This document shows positions 25,401 through 40,400 of a stretch of 64,000 bases of DNA, one piece after another (the first letter of the stretch is position 1; each line of letters opens with the position of its first letter). Both the position numbers and the translations under genes were made by a program. This stretch comes from Ctena decussata. Its lineage: Eukaryota > Mollusca > Bivalvia > Lucinida > Lucinidae. Location of the stretch: assembly GCA_963989385.1 (NCBI GenBank), contig OZ022502.1:8276501-8340500 (forward strand), given 5' to 3'. The notes beneath the pieces were generated by a model that saw nothing but the letters and a program-made list of their open reading frames with translations, had not been told where the DNA came from and made no database searches.

Positions 25401-28400
25401 AAAAAACAATTTTATCACCAGTAATAAAAGAGAAAATCTGCAAAATGACCTGTTTTATAGACAGCAAATGGCCTATATAAAGTATTATCAGATATGCTCA
25501 AGTATATATTGACTGCCAAAGATAACAAGAAATGTTACAGTGTGTAACAAATGCCCCCAAAGGCCGCTTAAACTGACCTTTGAGCCCTAGTTGTGACCTT
25601 GACCTTGGGCATAGAACCTGAGTCTTGCACATGATCTGCATTCTCATTTCATTTTACTTTTCTGTAACATTTAAATGCACTCTGGAAGTTTAAGAGAATC
25701 CAAGGGGATTTAATTCAACCACTGAAGCATACTGTGTTGTGTCATTGACAATGGGTGTGGGAACCTAAATGTCACACTTTACATAACTTGTCATTATACT
25801 TTACTTTTCTTTACGTTACCATCTTATCATGCTTTACCTTTCAGTGAAACTTGATGAAATTCGCTGCAGCACATGATTTGACCTCTGAGCCCTGACTGTG
25901 ATCCTGACTTTGGGCAACAGAACCATAATTTGTTTGTGATGTATTCGCTCCTTGTTTTATACCTTTTCATGATGTTTAAAGAAGTTTGCTTCAGTAGTTT
26001 TCAGGTAACTGAGGATAAATGACTTGACCTTTGACCTCTGGCTATGACCTTGACCATGGGTGTGAGAACCTATGTCCTGTGCATGGCAATTTTCTCATTA
26101 GTCTTTATCTCTCTGTAAAGTTTGCTTTGGTACTTTTCTGAGTAATTGCCAAGACATGAATTGACCTCTGACCCCAGATTGTGACCTTGACCTTGAATTT
26201 GAGATCATAAATATTGTGTGTAACATACCTTCTTATTATGGTCTACCTTTCTGTGAAGTTTGATGACCTTAGCTTCAGCAAGTGTTAAGTTATCACGGAG
26301 GTGAGATTTGACCTTTGATCCCTAATTGTGACCTTGACCTTGAACACGGTAACCCAAATCTTATGTGCAACAAACCTTCTCATTATGCTCCATCTTTCTG
26401 TGAAGTTTCATTAAATTTGCTTCAGTAGTTTAGAAGTAATTGCTGAGATCCAATTTTGAGACACAATTTGACTTTTGACCCAACTGTGGCCTTGACCTTG
26501 GGCGTAGGGACTTAAGTCTTGTGTGTGACACACCTTCTCATTATGCTTTATCTTTCTGTGAAGTTTCATCAAATTTGCTTCAGCAGTTTTAAAGTTATCA
26601 CTGAGACACTATTTGTAACGGACGGACAGACGGACTGACAGACAGATGGATGGACGGACGGTGCGATTTTAATATGCCACCCAAAGTTCTTTCGGGGGCA
26701 TAAAAATACATGATCACTGAACATCTACAAAAGATGTGTGAAACAGGAATGACAAAACCAAACAGCACAAGCAATAACTGACAATCCAATGACTTTCAGC
26801 TGTATCCTAGATGTCACTCTCAGAGCTGTTTTGTTATGTAGATAATGATAAAAGTGGCTTACCCGCTTCCCAGTTGCGAAGTCCACCACCACAACAGAAA
26901 CATCTGGCAAAGTCGGCAACGCCTGTGGAGAAATGACACAAAATGTATTATCAGAAATGTTTTTGATACCTCACCAACACCTTCCTCATAGCATCATCTT
27001 TCAAATAACAAGACCTGTCACCGGGACAGGATAGCTCGCCTGAGAGCGCCTTGCCCATCACATAAAAAACTTTAACGTAAAACTTAAAGGTTTTGCTAAC
27101 ACCACCGCCAACCTCGACGCCAATGCCAATGCCGGGGGTAGTATAATAGTTCTTCCTGAACTTCGTTCAGGCGAGCTGAAAATGTATCTGGGTTTGTCAG
27201 CTTGCTGACTTGAAAATAATGGTCAACTTCACCATCAAGCTAACTCTTTTATCCTAAATATATAATCTATCCAGTTTGGTTAAGATGTTATTAAAAGGGT
27301 CAAGGTCAATAGAACTTGATATTCTGATGATGCACTCCGCAAGCTTGGTAACAATCTGAATATCTACCCTCTAGTCCTGGTTCACAGTAAACTTCAGATT
27401 CAAACAACATAATAACTTCTGACTGCCAGCAATATTATTTTCAGTGTTTGTTGAAAAAGAATACTGAAATGTGCTTCAGTATTGGGACACCTAAAAATTA
27501 TTAATTTTCCATTTCTCCCATTTGGGAAAAAAAGTAAATTGATTATTTTTGGTGTCCCCATTCTTAAGCACATTTCAATATTTGGTTTCAAACCATCTTA
27601 GTAAATGCTCATCCAAACATTCTATAATTATACCACCCTTACCAGAAACAGACAACTTCAGCATGAAAAATTTAGCAGTGAGCAAGGGTGGTATAAAAAA
27701 GGTTATATCATGGTTTGTTCACCTGTATGAGGAAATAATCCACTCGCTAAAGCTTGTGGATTACCTCCTCATACAGGCAGACAAACCATTGTATAACTAT
27801 TACTTACCAGGATGGAAGAACCCAGCATATGCCATTTGTCTTGGTGTTTGGTTCAGATATGAGGGCCAGCTTGCAAATGAACTCATTCTCACGTTCAGGC
27901 TACCATATCTAGGATGTTTCAGGGCACCTATGGGAAGAATGTCTGCACTTTCTGTACCACTAGGTGGTGGTCTGGAGGATGAGGCCTCTGTAAAAGAATT
28001 TCAAGAATTATATTATAAATATGCAGATTTTCAATCACTATTCAAAACCTACATAAACTGATATAGAATGGGTTTACCAGTATTCAGTAACAAAATATTT
28101 TGAAATATTACTCAGAGTAGCTAGCAGAAGGCCATTACAAAGATCCCGTCCTCTGAAGTTTTATGTTTATAAGCATGAATTTTGAACGTAGCTCTACAGT
28201 CAGAACAACAATGTTGTATTTTAAAACAGACAGCTTCACAATTTTTCTTTTCAGCTTCATATCTGAAAGTCATGCTTCATAAAGTCAGCAATTTAATTTC
28301 AAACATGAGGTCAAAGTAGCCTTAAATCACTTCAGTACTCATTATCTTGACCAGGCTCCTTTTAATTACTTTAATACAAAACTAGCAAGTAACTGTGTAA

Positions 28401-31400
28401 CTATTAATGTGTTTAAAATCATATTATGATGATGCAGTTTTGTCATCGCTAAACAAAAGAACTTCGAATTAATCAATCTTGTGGCAAGTGACCCAAATTA
28501 TTGACAAGCATGAATTGGTAACTTTGGTCTGTGCCTGATATGTGAAGTCCAAGCTACAAGTGATTGACCAGTCACAGCCTGTCAAATATGCATTGACCAG
28601 TCAAACAGAATAAAACCTTGGACAAACAAGTGCAAATGTGTTTGCATGACAGCAATTGCTTGTAAAAATTTGAAAGGCACGGTTGTTAGTACATAAGCAG
28701 AGAAGATCTCACATACTTTTATTTTGCATAATTTGAGAAAATCTGCTAATGCTAAATATTCAATAAAATCACCTAAAAGCTTTTTAGCTCACCTGAGCCA
28801 GCGGCTCCGGGGGAGCTTATAGGATGGTAAGGCTCCGTTGTCCGTCGTCCGTCGTAAGTCGTCCGTCCGTCCGTCGTCCGTCCACACTTTCAAACAACTT
28901 CTCCTCTGAAACTGCTGGGCCAATTGTAACCAAATTTCATACAGAGCCTCCTGGGACCTTAGGAACGAAAAGTTGTTTAAATGGTCCTGGTCACATGACC
29001 AACATGGCCGCCATGCCCATATATGGTAAAAACCTGAAAAAATCTTCTTCTCCAGAACCAATAGGTCAATAGCCTTGAAACTTGGTATTTAGCATCGGGT
29101 ACACGAGTACTACCAAGATTGTTCAAATTATGACCTTGGGTTGACCTTGACCTTTTTTACGGTAAGATCAAATTTGATTCCTTATGCTTTTATATGGCAA
29201 AATGCTGCAACATAAGATATCTTCGAAACTGTTGAAGATTTTGGCCTAAAAATTGGTACAAACAGTCATCTTAATGACTACATGAAGATTTATGAGTACA
29301 AGAGGTCAAGGTCATTCTTTGACCTTTGACCCAGAACTCCCATATTTTGACAATATCAAACAATCTCGTCAAAAACAACTAGGCCAATTGTAACCAAATT
29401 TCATATAGATCCTCCAGGGGTTGAGGGAATGAAAATTTGTTCATACGGTCCAGGTCACATGACCAACATGGCCACCACACCCATATATGGTAAAAACCTT
29501 CAAAAATCTTCTTCTCCAGAACCAGTAGACCGATGGCCTTGAAACTCGGTATGTACCATTGGGTACTCAAGTACTATCAAGATTGTTCAAATAATGACCA
29601 TGGGTTGACCTTGACCTTTTGTACGGCAAGGTCAAATATCAGAAAATGCTAGAACATGAGATTTCATGGTAAGTTTTGAAGATTTTGGCCTAAAAATTGG
29701 TATATACAATCATCTTAATGAGTACATGAAGATTTGTGAGTACAAGAGGTCAAGGTCATTCTTTGACCTTTGACCGAGAAATCTCAAATTATGACAATTT
29801 CAAACAATCTGCTCTAAAACCACTGGGCCAATTGAAACGAAATTTCATATAGAGCCTCAAGGGGTGGAGGGAATGAAAAAATTTTCTAACGGTCCTAGAC
29901 GCATGACCAAAGTGGCCCATATATGGTAAATACCTTTAAAAATCTTCCTCTCCAGAACCAATACACCGATGGCCTTGAGACTTTGTATGTAGCATTGGGT
30001 ACTTGAGTACTATCAAGATTGTTCAAATTATGACCTTGTGTTGACCTTGACCTTTTTACAGCAAGGTCAAATATGGGAAAATGGTAGAACATAAGATTTC
30101 ATGGAAAGTTTTGAAGATTTTGGCCTAAAAAAATGGTACATACAGTTTTCTTAATGAGTTCATGAAGAATTATGAGTACAAGAGGTCAAGGTCATTTTTT
30201 TACCTTTGATCCAAATCGCTCATATTTGGACATTTTCTACCATTTCCTCACAAGCCAAAGGGCCAATTGTGAACACATTTCATGTAGAGCCTCCAGGGGT
30301 TGATTGAATGAAAATTTGTTCAAACGGTCCAGGTCACAGGACCAACTTGGCCACCATTACCACTTATGGTATAAATCTTTAATATTTTTCTTCTCCAGAA
30401 CCAATACACCTATGGCCTTGAAACTTGGTAAATAGCATGGAGTACTAGAGTACCACCAAGACTGTTCAAATGGTGACCTTGGGTTTACCTTGACCTTTTT
30501 TGCGGCATGGTCAAATATGGGAAAATGCTAGAACATAAGATTTCATGGTAAGTTTTGAAGATTTTGGCCTAAAAATGGTCTATATGGTTGTCTTAATGAG
30601 TACATGAAGATTTAGGAGTACAAGTGGTCATGGTCATTCTTTGACTTTTGACCCAAAACTCAAATTTTGACAATTTCAGACATGATAAGTAAAAGCCACC
30701 TTGCCAATTATTCAGGTGAGCGATTCAGGGCCTCATGGCCCTCTTGTTTAAAATTGTTCAGTATTTCAAAATTTACCTCATACTTGACCACCTCTCCAGG
30801 TAAACAGATAAGCCATAGGCTATTAATGACCCATCTAATATTTTCTTTTTGATATTAGTTTTATGGTACTTTCAAGAATATTTCACTTATGTTGAGCCAA
30901 TTATTCAGCACCAGAGCACTTGAAGAAAAATCACATGGGAAGGAATTCCATTTGCTTGGTACTCTTTGTGCAAATACAGATATCCATGTTGTATTATTTT
31001 TTTCTTCTTATATTTTGAACCTATGTCCAGGAGAACCTGTATACCTTGTATCACTGACAAGTGAAAGTACACTATAAATAAGTTCATTGATTCTGGAATA
31101 AAAATAAAATTCAATATTATTTTACTCAAAATGCTGTTATTTACCAGAGGTTCCCTGATTCCCCGCTGTATTCTGTTGTGTGTCATTTGCTTCTGGCTGT
31201 TGCTGGGCTGATACAATGAGCTGAGCATCACCTATAAAATATTTTTGTTTTTATTTCTGAATATCTTTTGTGTACAGAAAGTATGGTTTAGGAGACTGTA
31301 AAAACATTTTTTTTCTTGTACTGAATCTGAAACAGGACTTTGATGGTCCCTTATCACCTTCTGGAGATAGTTTTGATCAAATGCTATGTAGTTTGTTTAC

Positions 31401-34400
31401 GATTTAAATGTCTACCTCTCAGTTAACATGTTATAAATCAGTCCTATATCTTGCAACAGTTGTTACCCTCAGGATCAGTGTGTAACTAATATGTTCATTC
31501 ATGCAGGTAGAAGCACAAGTTTATTTTTTAACCATATCCACTGCATGACAAAGTAGTCCAGTGGTTTATGAGTGAAATTTTGGATTTGTGGGCACTTTCG
31601 CGGCATGACGGGCAACTGGGCTCATTGAAGTCAGTAAGCATACCTAAAATCATTTTGCCCGGTTGCCAGCTCAACAGACATCATACAAGGTCAAAATGAG
31701 GTCAAAGGTCATTTAGTGCATTTTTATATACCAGTTTGTGAGTGAGTTATTCAATTTATAGGCACTTTCGCGGAATAAGAGGCAACTATGTCAAATGACG
31801 TAAGTAAACATACCATAAAAGCTTCTGCCATTTTGCCGACGTCGTATTTAATCATAACTAGGTCAAAGGTCAGTGAGTAAACTTTTGTATAGTGGTTTAT
31901 TATACCGTTAATTCTAAAACAGTCTTTTAAGTTACCAATAGCCCATAAGCCTGCCACCACCCATCTGAAGGAGAGACTTTCTGCACTGTTTGTTTTTCCA
32001 AAAGTATAGTAAAACATTACAAGATACAATTCTCTGCTTCCTGACTGTGAGTGCGTTTGACAGTCATCGCCAATTTAAATACGTTACCATATAATTCTGC
32101 TGAATTCGTCTGTTCCTATATTTCTCAATCAAATAAATATTAAAATGGATTTAAATCTTGCTGTTTAGAAATTTGCGTTGCTTTTCTGTATAGTTATAAC
32201 AGTTATCTCTTGTAGAGCATAACTGTAACCTACGTTACCGAGTTTTTCCCAGCATAATGGACAAACTATTATATTTTGGATAAAGTTGCCATTTTACTGA
32301 AACCAGCAAATATCGACCGTCTTTTACATTAATGCAAGTAAAAACAAAAATTATGGGTGTATCAAACCATGCAGAAACTTGCAGCGTTACATACGTTACC
32401 GGGCGTATGTTATTAGAAATCATAAACCAGAAACATGGAGAAAAAGCAATTGTTTTGTCCCAGGCATCTATATGATATTGCATAGCAGACCATTGTTCAA
32501 GCTCTATTTACCGAAAATCTTCATTCAGAATATTGCATCACCTCATCTGTTAAGAATAACGGTAGGTCATTATAGTACCGGCTCATAAGATGCTGTCTAT
32601 GATATCAATGTGAAGTATTTTAGTCAAGCAGCTGGCACTACAGAATTGAAAGTAACAATTTATTGACAGAATTTGAACTTGTACTACAGTGTTGATAGAG
32701 CAAATTCAGCTGAAGCACCGATATAATTGTCTTTGTATTAGTGGTTTTCATGTAGTCGAATAAGATAAAGATGCAGACAGAATAAAATAAGGAATCACCG
32801 AACGGCGAGCAATGACTCTCAAGAGGCTCTGTAGTGACCCGAATTTCTAAAACCATGTCTGTCAATGCATCCTCTTTACATGGCCTGTGGTGGTCCAACA
32901 GTCTTTTGTAGATGTCTGGAAATAGACTGATCTCGATTCTGCCCGTGTAGATATAAAAAAATCAACTGCCTTAAGTTTACAATATCTCCAGAGGCATTTC
33001 GTACATTGAGCAGGTGCCATAATCGATACTCAGGTTTTGCAGTGGCATAGATAGGTACCATGATGTCTGTTGATGTCTTTCAATAGCTTGACCCGACACT
33101 ACAGTGTTTATAGGCGTCTTCTAGTAGATTAAGATGCTACCCTTTTATCTACAGACCTCTTTGTAAAGCCTTATCTGCAGTGTTAAGTACGTTACGCAGT
33201 ATGCATGAGCAAACATGGATATTAGCATTATTGAGTATGAGTTTGTGTCTGTCACTACAGTGGTATTTTAGCATACTGACATTGAGGACATTTGGTGGCC
33301 AGAACTGGTATAATACTCACACAACATGACGTGTAGAAGAAAGAAATGGTAAAACATAGATGTCTTGTAATTTTCTTAGCCGGCACAGCAGTTGGAAACG
33401 TGACCATGTAGTAGGTTAACCTCGGATAACAATCGCCTTTGCTGTTTTCTCAAATGCTTTCACTATCCCATCCTATTCACATGAGCTGAGATACCAGAAC
33501 AGGTTTAACAGTAGGTTTAACAGTAGGTTGGTTATTTGATGCCTGAAGCTTGCATTAGAGCAAATGTCTTGTAGTTGTAAGAGCTTGAACAACGGTTTCA
33601 GGAATGTTTCATAGTAGACTGTATTGATGATTAAGTCCTCTTGGTGATTTGTAGTGTAGCTATATTTTCACCCCTTCCCTTCCATACATACATAAAGTCT
33701 ATATATATTAACACCTTTATTGGCTTTATTCACTTATGATGTTATAACTGTTAATCGACAAATGTAGTATTAAGATTCCTGGGGAAATAGGGTATAAACC
33801 TTAAAATTGGCCACTCCCTCCCCCACCTCCTTGATTCATCTTGTTTCCTTTGTATTTATATAGTAAGCAGCATGGTTTGTTTTCTTCAATATTTTACTTG
33901 TACCGTATGCCTATTCATAAGTAGACAAAGTTTCAAGTTACTTTTAAGACCTTTCTAAAAATCAACAGTTTTAAAGTACGAAATTAAAACACTTCCTATA
34001 ACGTAAACTACAAAGGCTAATGCCTTTTAGTCAATTAAATTCATTATGAATCTCTAGTAGAGGCGATTCACATGAGGACCAACATAATATCGTATGGCCA
34101 ATAGCAATATTTAGATTCGATTTATCATATATGCTTCCCATAAACTCCCTATGAGCCTATAAACTTGTCTGTGTTAACGTAAATTACATGCGATACTGTA
34201 AGACTGATACAAATCGTATATGTTACAGTTTTGAACAACTTTGCATGTATAACATAAACTCCCATTAGAATCAAAAGCACGAGTCGATGAGTTTCAAAAT
34301 TTCTGTCGACAATTTTGATATTCTTGATTGAACATATAAAATACTCCTGTATATCTGAAAACTTATTCTAAACATGTTGATGTGTATTTTATGTCTAAAA

Positions 34401-37400
34401 TTAGTTCGAAAATGGATCATTTTCCAGTTTGTAAACTTTATTAACTAGAAAACATCTATAAACACAAAACATGAATAATGCCACATATTTTTATATCATT
34501 GAAGCTCTTAATATAGATTTATATGACTAATTTACCATTTTGGTAACGTAAAGTACATGAGATTGATTTATCTGCATTGTATTTTATATGCTTCACTGCT
34601 CAATCTTAAAATTCTTGCATGTTTATGTGAAAACACCAAAACATTTTTATGGCTATTAAGTTGCATTAGATTTCAGATTGCAATTGTAAACAATTTATAT
34701 ATCGTAAACAACACATGCTAATGAAACCAGCATTTTTATGTAAATGTTGAGCTAGAAATATATGACAGCTTGCTTATAAAGATTAAATTTACCAAGTCTA
34801 AAAGCGTTGTTCATATATTTATGCAGTGTAGTCTTTGATTTATAAAATATTAAAGTTATTTCTATGAATGCATGTATTTTACGAAAATAAGTGTACAGAC
34901 GGACACAGACACAGTTTTAATTGAACAGAAATTGTTCAAGTATGCTTTACAATTGTCGCACGAGGTTTTTTATGTGTTCAGCATTTAACTGCTGTGATAT
35001 TTATATCCCAAATATACAATAACCATTTTCTAAACAGTTTTTCGTGATTTTGCACTTAATGACCTTTGACCTCGTTTATACGGTACACAATGGGCAATCA
35101 GGTTTGGCAACCGGCAAAAATTAAACGAGGACGTATCGGCAAGTATTTTTAGCATGGTTGCCAATCATGCCGCGAAAGTGCCCACAAACTCATTTTCTAG
35201 AGCTCTTTTCTCGAATCCGCCACCTGACTAAAGGATGTCTTTTGAACCTATAAAAATGTTAAACTATCAAACAAGAGGGCCAAGAGGCCCTGAATCGCTC
35301 ACCTGACCAAAAAGGTTAAAGGTCAAACAAGGGTCATCATTTAACAAAAGTAAAAAGTATGCAAAGACCAGGAACTGAAACAATCAAAATCCAAATCCAG
35401 CCCTAAAACCATAGTTGGAAATAACTAAGATTACAAATAATCAAGATGCAGAGAACATATGGCCAACCGAGTGAGCAGCTTGTTCCCAAAAGGTGGCCAC
35501 TCAGCAACCCAAACCGAACCAAAAATAATAATAACATACATAAGGTAAAACATCACAGAAACTCTGACACCAAAAACAGGCAACAAAGAACCACAACAGA
35601 ACTACCGCCTTGGAACGGTCAGTAATGAATTACTGGGGGGCTTAAATCGATTTTACAGGCCCAACCTCACCTGATAGTTTGCAACCACTTTCAAATGGTT
35701 TTGAAGAAGATTTTTGAATATTTTCTATGTATTGCCATGGTTCAAACCCTGGACCCCCTGGGGCAGGGCCATTTTGGACCCTGTGGCCATCATTTGAATA
35801 ATTTTGGTAAAGGACCACTAGGCAATGCTACATACTAAATTTCAAGCATCTGAGCCAAGTGGTTCTGAAGAAGAAGATTTTTGAATATTTTTCTATGGTT
35901 CAAACCCAGGACCCCTAGGGTGGGGCCATTGTAGACCCTGGGGTCATCATTTGAACAAACTTGGTAAAAGACCACTAGGCAAAGCTACATACAAAATGTC
36001 AAGCATCTGAGCCTTGCGGTTCTGAAGTAGATGATTTTTTAAAAATTTTCTATGTATTTCTATGGTTCAAGCCTGGGACTCCCTGCCCCGGGGCCATTTT
36101 GGACCCTGGGGCCACCATTTGAACAAACTTGGTAGAGGGCCACTAGGCAATGTAACATACCTAATTTCAAGCATCTGAGGCAAGCAGTTCTGGTGAAGAA
36201 GATTTTTAAGTATTTTTTAGTTTCAAACCAAAGAACCCCTGCCCCAGGGCCATTTTGGACCCTGGGGCCACCATTTGAACAAATTTGGTAGAGGACCACT
36301 AGACAATGCTACATACCAAATTGCAAGCAGCTGAGCCTTGCGGTTCTGAAGTAGATGATTTTTAAGTATTTTTTAGTTCCGAAACCCAAGACCCCCTGCC
36401 CCAGGGCCAATTTGGACCCTGGGGCCACCATTTAAACAAACTTGATAAAGGACCACTAGGCAATGTTCCATACCAAATTTCAAGCATCTGAGCCAAGCAG
36501 TTCTGGAGAAGAAGATTTTTTAGCATTTTTAAGTTTCAACCCAAGACCCCCTGCCCCAGGGCCATTTTGGACCCTGGGGCCACCATATGAACAAACTTGG
36601 TAGAGCACCACTAGACAATGTTTCATACCAAATTTCAAGCCTCTGAGCCAAGCAGTTCTGGAGAAGAAGATTTTTAAGTATCTTTTAGTTTCAAACCCAA
36701 GACCCCCTGCGGCAGGGCCATTTTTGACCCTGGGGCCACCATTTGAACAAACTTGGTAGAGGACCACTAGGCAATGGTACATACCAAGTTTCAAGCATCT
36801 GAGCCAAGCAGTTCTGGAGAAGAAGATTTTTAAGTATTTTTTAGTTTCAAACCCAAGACCCCCTGCCCCAGGGCCATTTTGGACCCTGGGGCCACCATTT
36901 GAACAAACTTGGTAGAGGACCACTAGGCAATGTTACATACCAAATTTCAAGCATCTGAGCCAAGCGGTTCTGGAGAAGAAGATTTTTAAGTATTTTTTAG
37001 TTTAGAACCCAAGACCCCCTGCCCCAGGGCCATTTTGGACCCTGGGGCCACCATTTGAACAAACTTGGTAGAGGTCCACTAGACAATGCTTCATACCAAA
37101 TATCAAAGCCCTAGGCCCAGTGGTTTCAGAGAAGATGTCATTTAAAGCAAATTGTTGACGACGGACGACGCACGACGGACGACGCACGACGGACACTTGG
37201 TGATCACAATAGCTCACCCTGAGCCTAAAGGCTCAGGTGAGCTAACAAGTGTACTTACCATCTGTCTGTCTGGCGATTTGTGAGGGCTGTGTTGGAACAA
37301 TGAGAGGGTTTCCTGACACGGGCTCTTCTGTTGGTTGTTGAGCTCCTGCAGACTGCAATATACATGTAAATGTGAATCACTCTATCTTTCCACTTCTTAC

Positions 37401-40400
37401 AAAGTTTCAAAGTCACTAGCCTTAAATTTCTCTAGATAAAAAGATTTTTAAATGATTTTTACCCTATATAGGCATGACTTCCATCTTGGTTGTTACCAAG
37501 ACCATCTGATCAAACTTTAGTTCCCAAAACCAAGGGAGGCTGCGTTATGGCTTCAATCAGCCCAGTGGCTTCAGAGGGAAAGACAGATGAAAATGTTGAT
37601 GGGTGATAGAATTTGACCAAAGAACAAAGAATGACCTTGACCTTTAGAAACATAAAAATCTTCATCTACTAAATATTACATAGACTTAAACAGTTTATGA
37701 GAAATCCACTGCAAAGCATTTTCCCACGTATGTGCAAAAGCATAACATACGAAAGTTGACCTTGCTATAAATGAAGTCAACCTAATTTTATAGTCATCAT
37801 TTATATAAACCATGACAGGCTTGAGTTCCAAATGATCTATACAAAGTTTCAAGATCACTGGCTCTAAGGTTCTGGAGAAAAAGATTTTTACCATATATGG
37901 GCATGGTGGCCATCTTGGTCCTGTGACCAAGACCTCCTGAACACACTTTTGTCCCCTGACAAAAGCAGACTCCATATGAAAATGGATTCAATAGGCCCAG
38001 TGGATTCAGAGAAGATATTTGAAAATGGTGATGTGCAACAGAAATTCAGTGACCTTGAACAAAGGTCAAAGAATGACCTTGAGCAACACAATTTACACCT
38101 GGTCATTCTATTAACAATATATTGCAAATGTTATACCTAAGAATCAAATTAAAGCTTATGAGAAATTCACTGTTTAAGCATTTTGCCATATAAAAGCATA
38201 AGGTACCAAAGTTGAGCTTGCTATAATATAAGGTCAAGGTCAACCTATGGTCAACCTATGGTCATCATTTGTATAAATTATAATGGGCTGGATTCCCAAG
38301 TGCTACACACCAAGTTTCAAGGTAATTGGTCCAAGGTTCTAGATAAAAAAATATTTTGAAGAGTTTTACCTTATATGGGCCTGACCACCATCTTGGTCAT
38401 GTGACCAAACCCACCTGAATGTTAAAATGGAATTTCATGATATACGCATTGTGATAGCTTAATGTGTCATTGAATGAATGATTCTTTGGAGAAGATGTCA
38501 ATATTTCCAGCTACAATAACTATTCAGATTTTCACTATATTTGCTTACATCACAGGCACCTCCACCCCATTGCAGACACCTCTAGCTTTTGTCCCCCTAC
38601 CAAGGAAGACTCCATATGAAATATGGCTTCAATCCGCCCAGTAGCTGCAGAGGAGAAGCCATTGAAAAATGCTGACAGGCGAAAGAATTTCAGTTACCTT
38701 GAACTGAGGTCAAAGAATGACTTTGACCTTTGGTAACAAAATATCTTCATCTGGTCAATTGGTTTACCATTTATACAACAAGAGGGCCATGGTGGCCCTG
38801 AATCGCTCACCTGAGCTTTAATCAGTTCACTGGCTCTGGTGAAGATTTATAAGAGTTTTTACCATACATGGGAATGGCGGCCACCTTGGTCATGTGACCA
38901 AGATCATTTGAAGAACTTTCAATCCTTTGACCCATGTGCAGGCTCCATATGAAATTTGAGTTTAGTCTGCCCAGTGGTTTCAGAGATGTCTGAAAATGTG
39001 TATGGATGGATGACAGAGGCAGTTAACACCAATACTGTAAGGCTCAGGTGAGCTGACAATGACAGAGTCGCTTCTCCGAAAAGTTCCTGTTCATGTTGAG
39101 TTCCTTCTCCGAAAAGTTCCCGTTCATGTTGAGTTCCTTTGATGGATTTGAACTAGACTGAACTAAGCAAAGACAGATGATAGAATGGTAGCATCATTAT
39201 CTCACTGTGGTGAACCTAATGTATTCCAAGGCGTTTGTGGCTGGCTTCATCGCAATGTTAGTTCTGATTCTTGCAGCATAACTTAATTTAGATTTGACCT
39301 AGTGACCTGGCTTTTGACCCAACATGACCCAGTTTCGAACTTGGCCTAGATTTAATGGAGATAATTATTCTGACAAAGTTCCATGAAGATTGGATCAAAG
39401 CTGTGCCCTCTAGGGTGTGCACAAAGTTTTTCTAAAATTTGACCTAGTGACCTAGTTTATGACCTGACATGAACCAGTTTCAAACTTGGCCTGGATATCG
39501 TGAGGATAAACATTCTGACAAAGGTTCATGAAGATTGGATCAAAACTGTGCCCTCTACAGTGTAGACAAGGTCGTTCTTATATCTGACCTAGTGACATAG
39601 TTTTTGACGCGACATGATCTACTTTCAAACTTGGCCTAAATGTTGTGACGATAATAATTCTGACAAAGTTTCAAAAAGATTGGATCAAAACTGTGTCCTC
39701 TAGAGTGTACACAAGGTTTTTCTAAGATCTTACCTAGTTTTTGACCCGACATGACCCAGTTTCAAACTTGGCCTAGATATTGTGAGGATAAACATTCTGA
39801 CAAAATTTCATTAGGTTTGGATCAAAATTGTGACCTCTAGAGCGTACACAAGGTTTTCCTAATATTTGACCTAGTTTTTGACCCGACATGACCCAGTTTC
39901 AAAGTTGGCCTGGATATTGTAAGAATAAACATTCTGACAAAGTTTCATTGAGATTGGATCAAAACTGTGCCCTCTGGAGCTTATACTAGGTTTTCCTTAT
40001 ATTTGACCTGGTGACCTAGTTTTTGAACGGACATGACCCAGTTCAAACTTGATCTAGATTTCATAAAGATAAACATTCTGACAGAGTTTCATGAAGATTG
40101 GATCAAAACTGTGCCCTCTAGGGTGTACACAAAGTTTTCCTAAGATTGACCAAGTGACCTAGTTTTTGACCCGACCTGACTCAGTTTCATAGGGGGCTTA
40201 AATATATGGACAATAAACATTTTGACATAGTTTCATGAAGATTGGATCAAAACAATGCCTTCTAGTGCGTACACAAGTTTTTTCTAAGATTTGACCTAGT
40301 GACCTAGTTTTTGACCCGACATGACCTCCTTACAAATTTGGCCTAAAGTTTATGGAGATACACATTCTGACAAAGTTTCATAAAGATTGGATCAAAACTG

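Noticed and set aside
27549..28061. Plus-strand 170-codon ORF.
   Set aside because: It is antisense to exon 4 and crosses two foldbacks; the minus-strand BIR signature is the real coding content.
36060..37217. Minus-strand open frames with recurring GGPRVQNGPGAG-like peptides (also 21553-22396).
   Set aside because: They follow the ~145 bp DNA repeat exactly and change frame between units; this is translation of a non-coding array.
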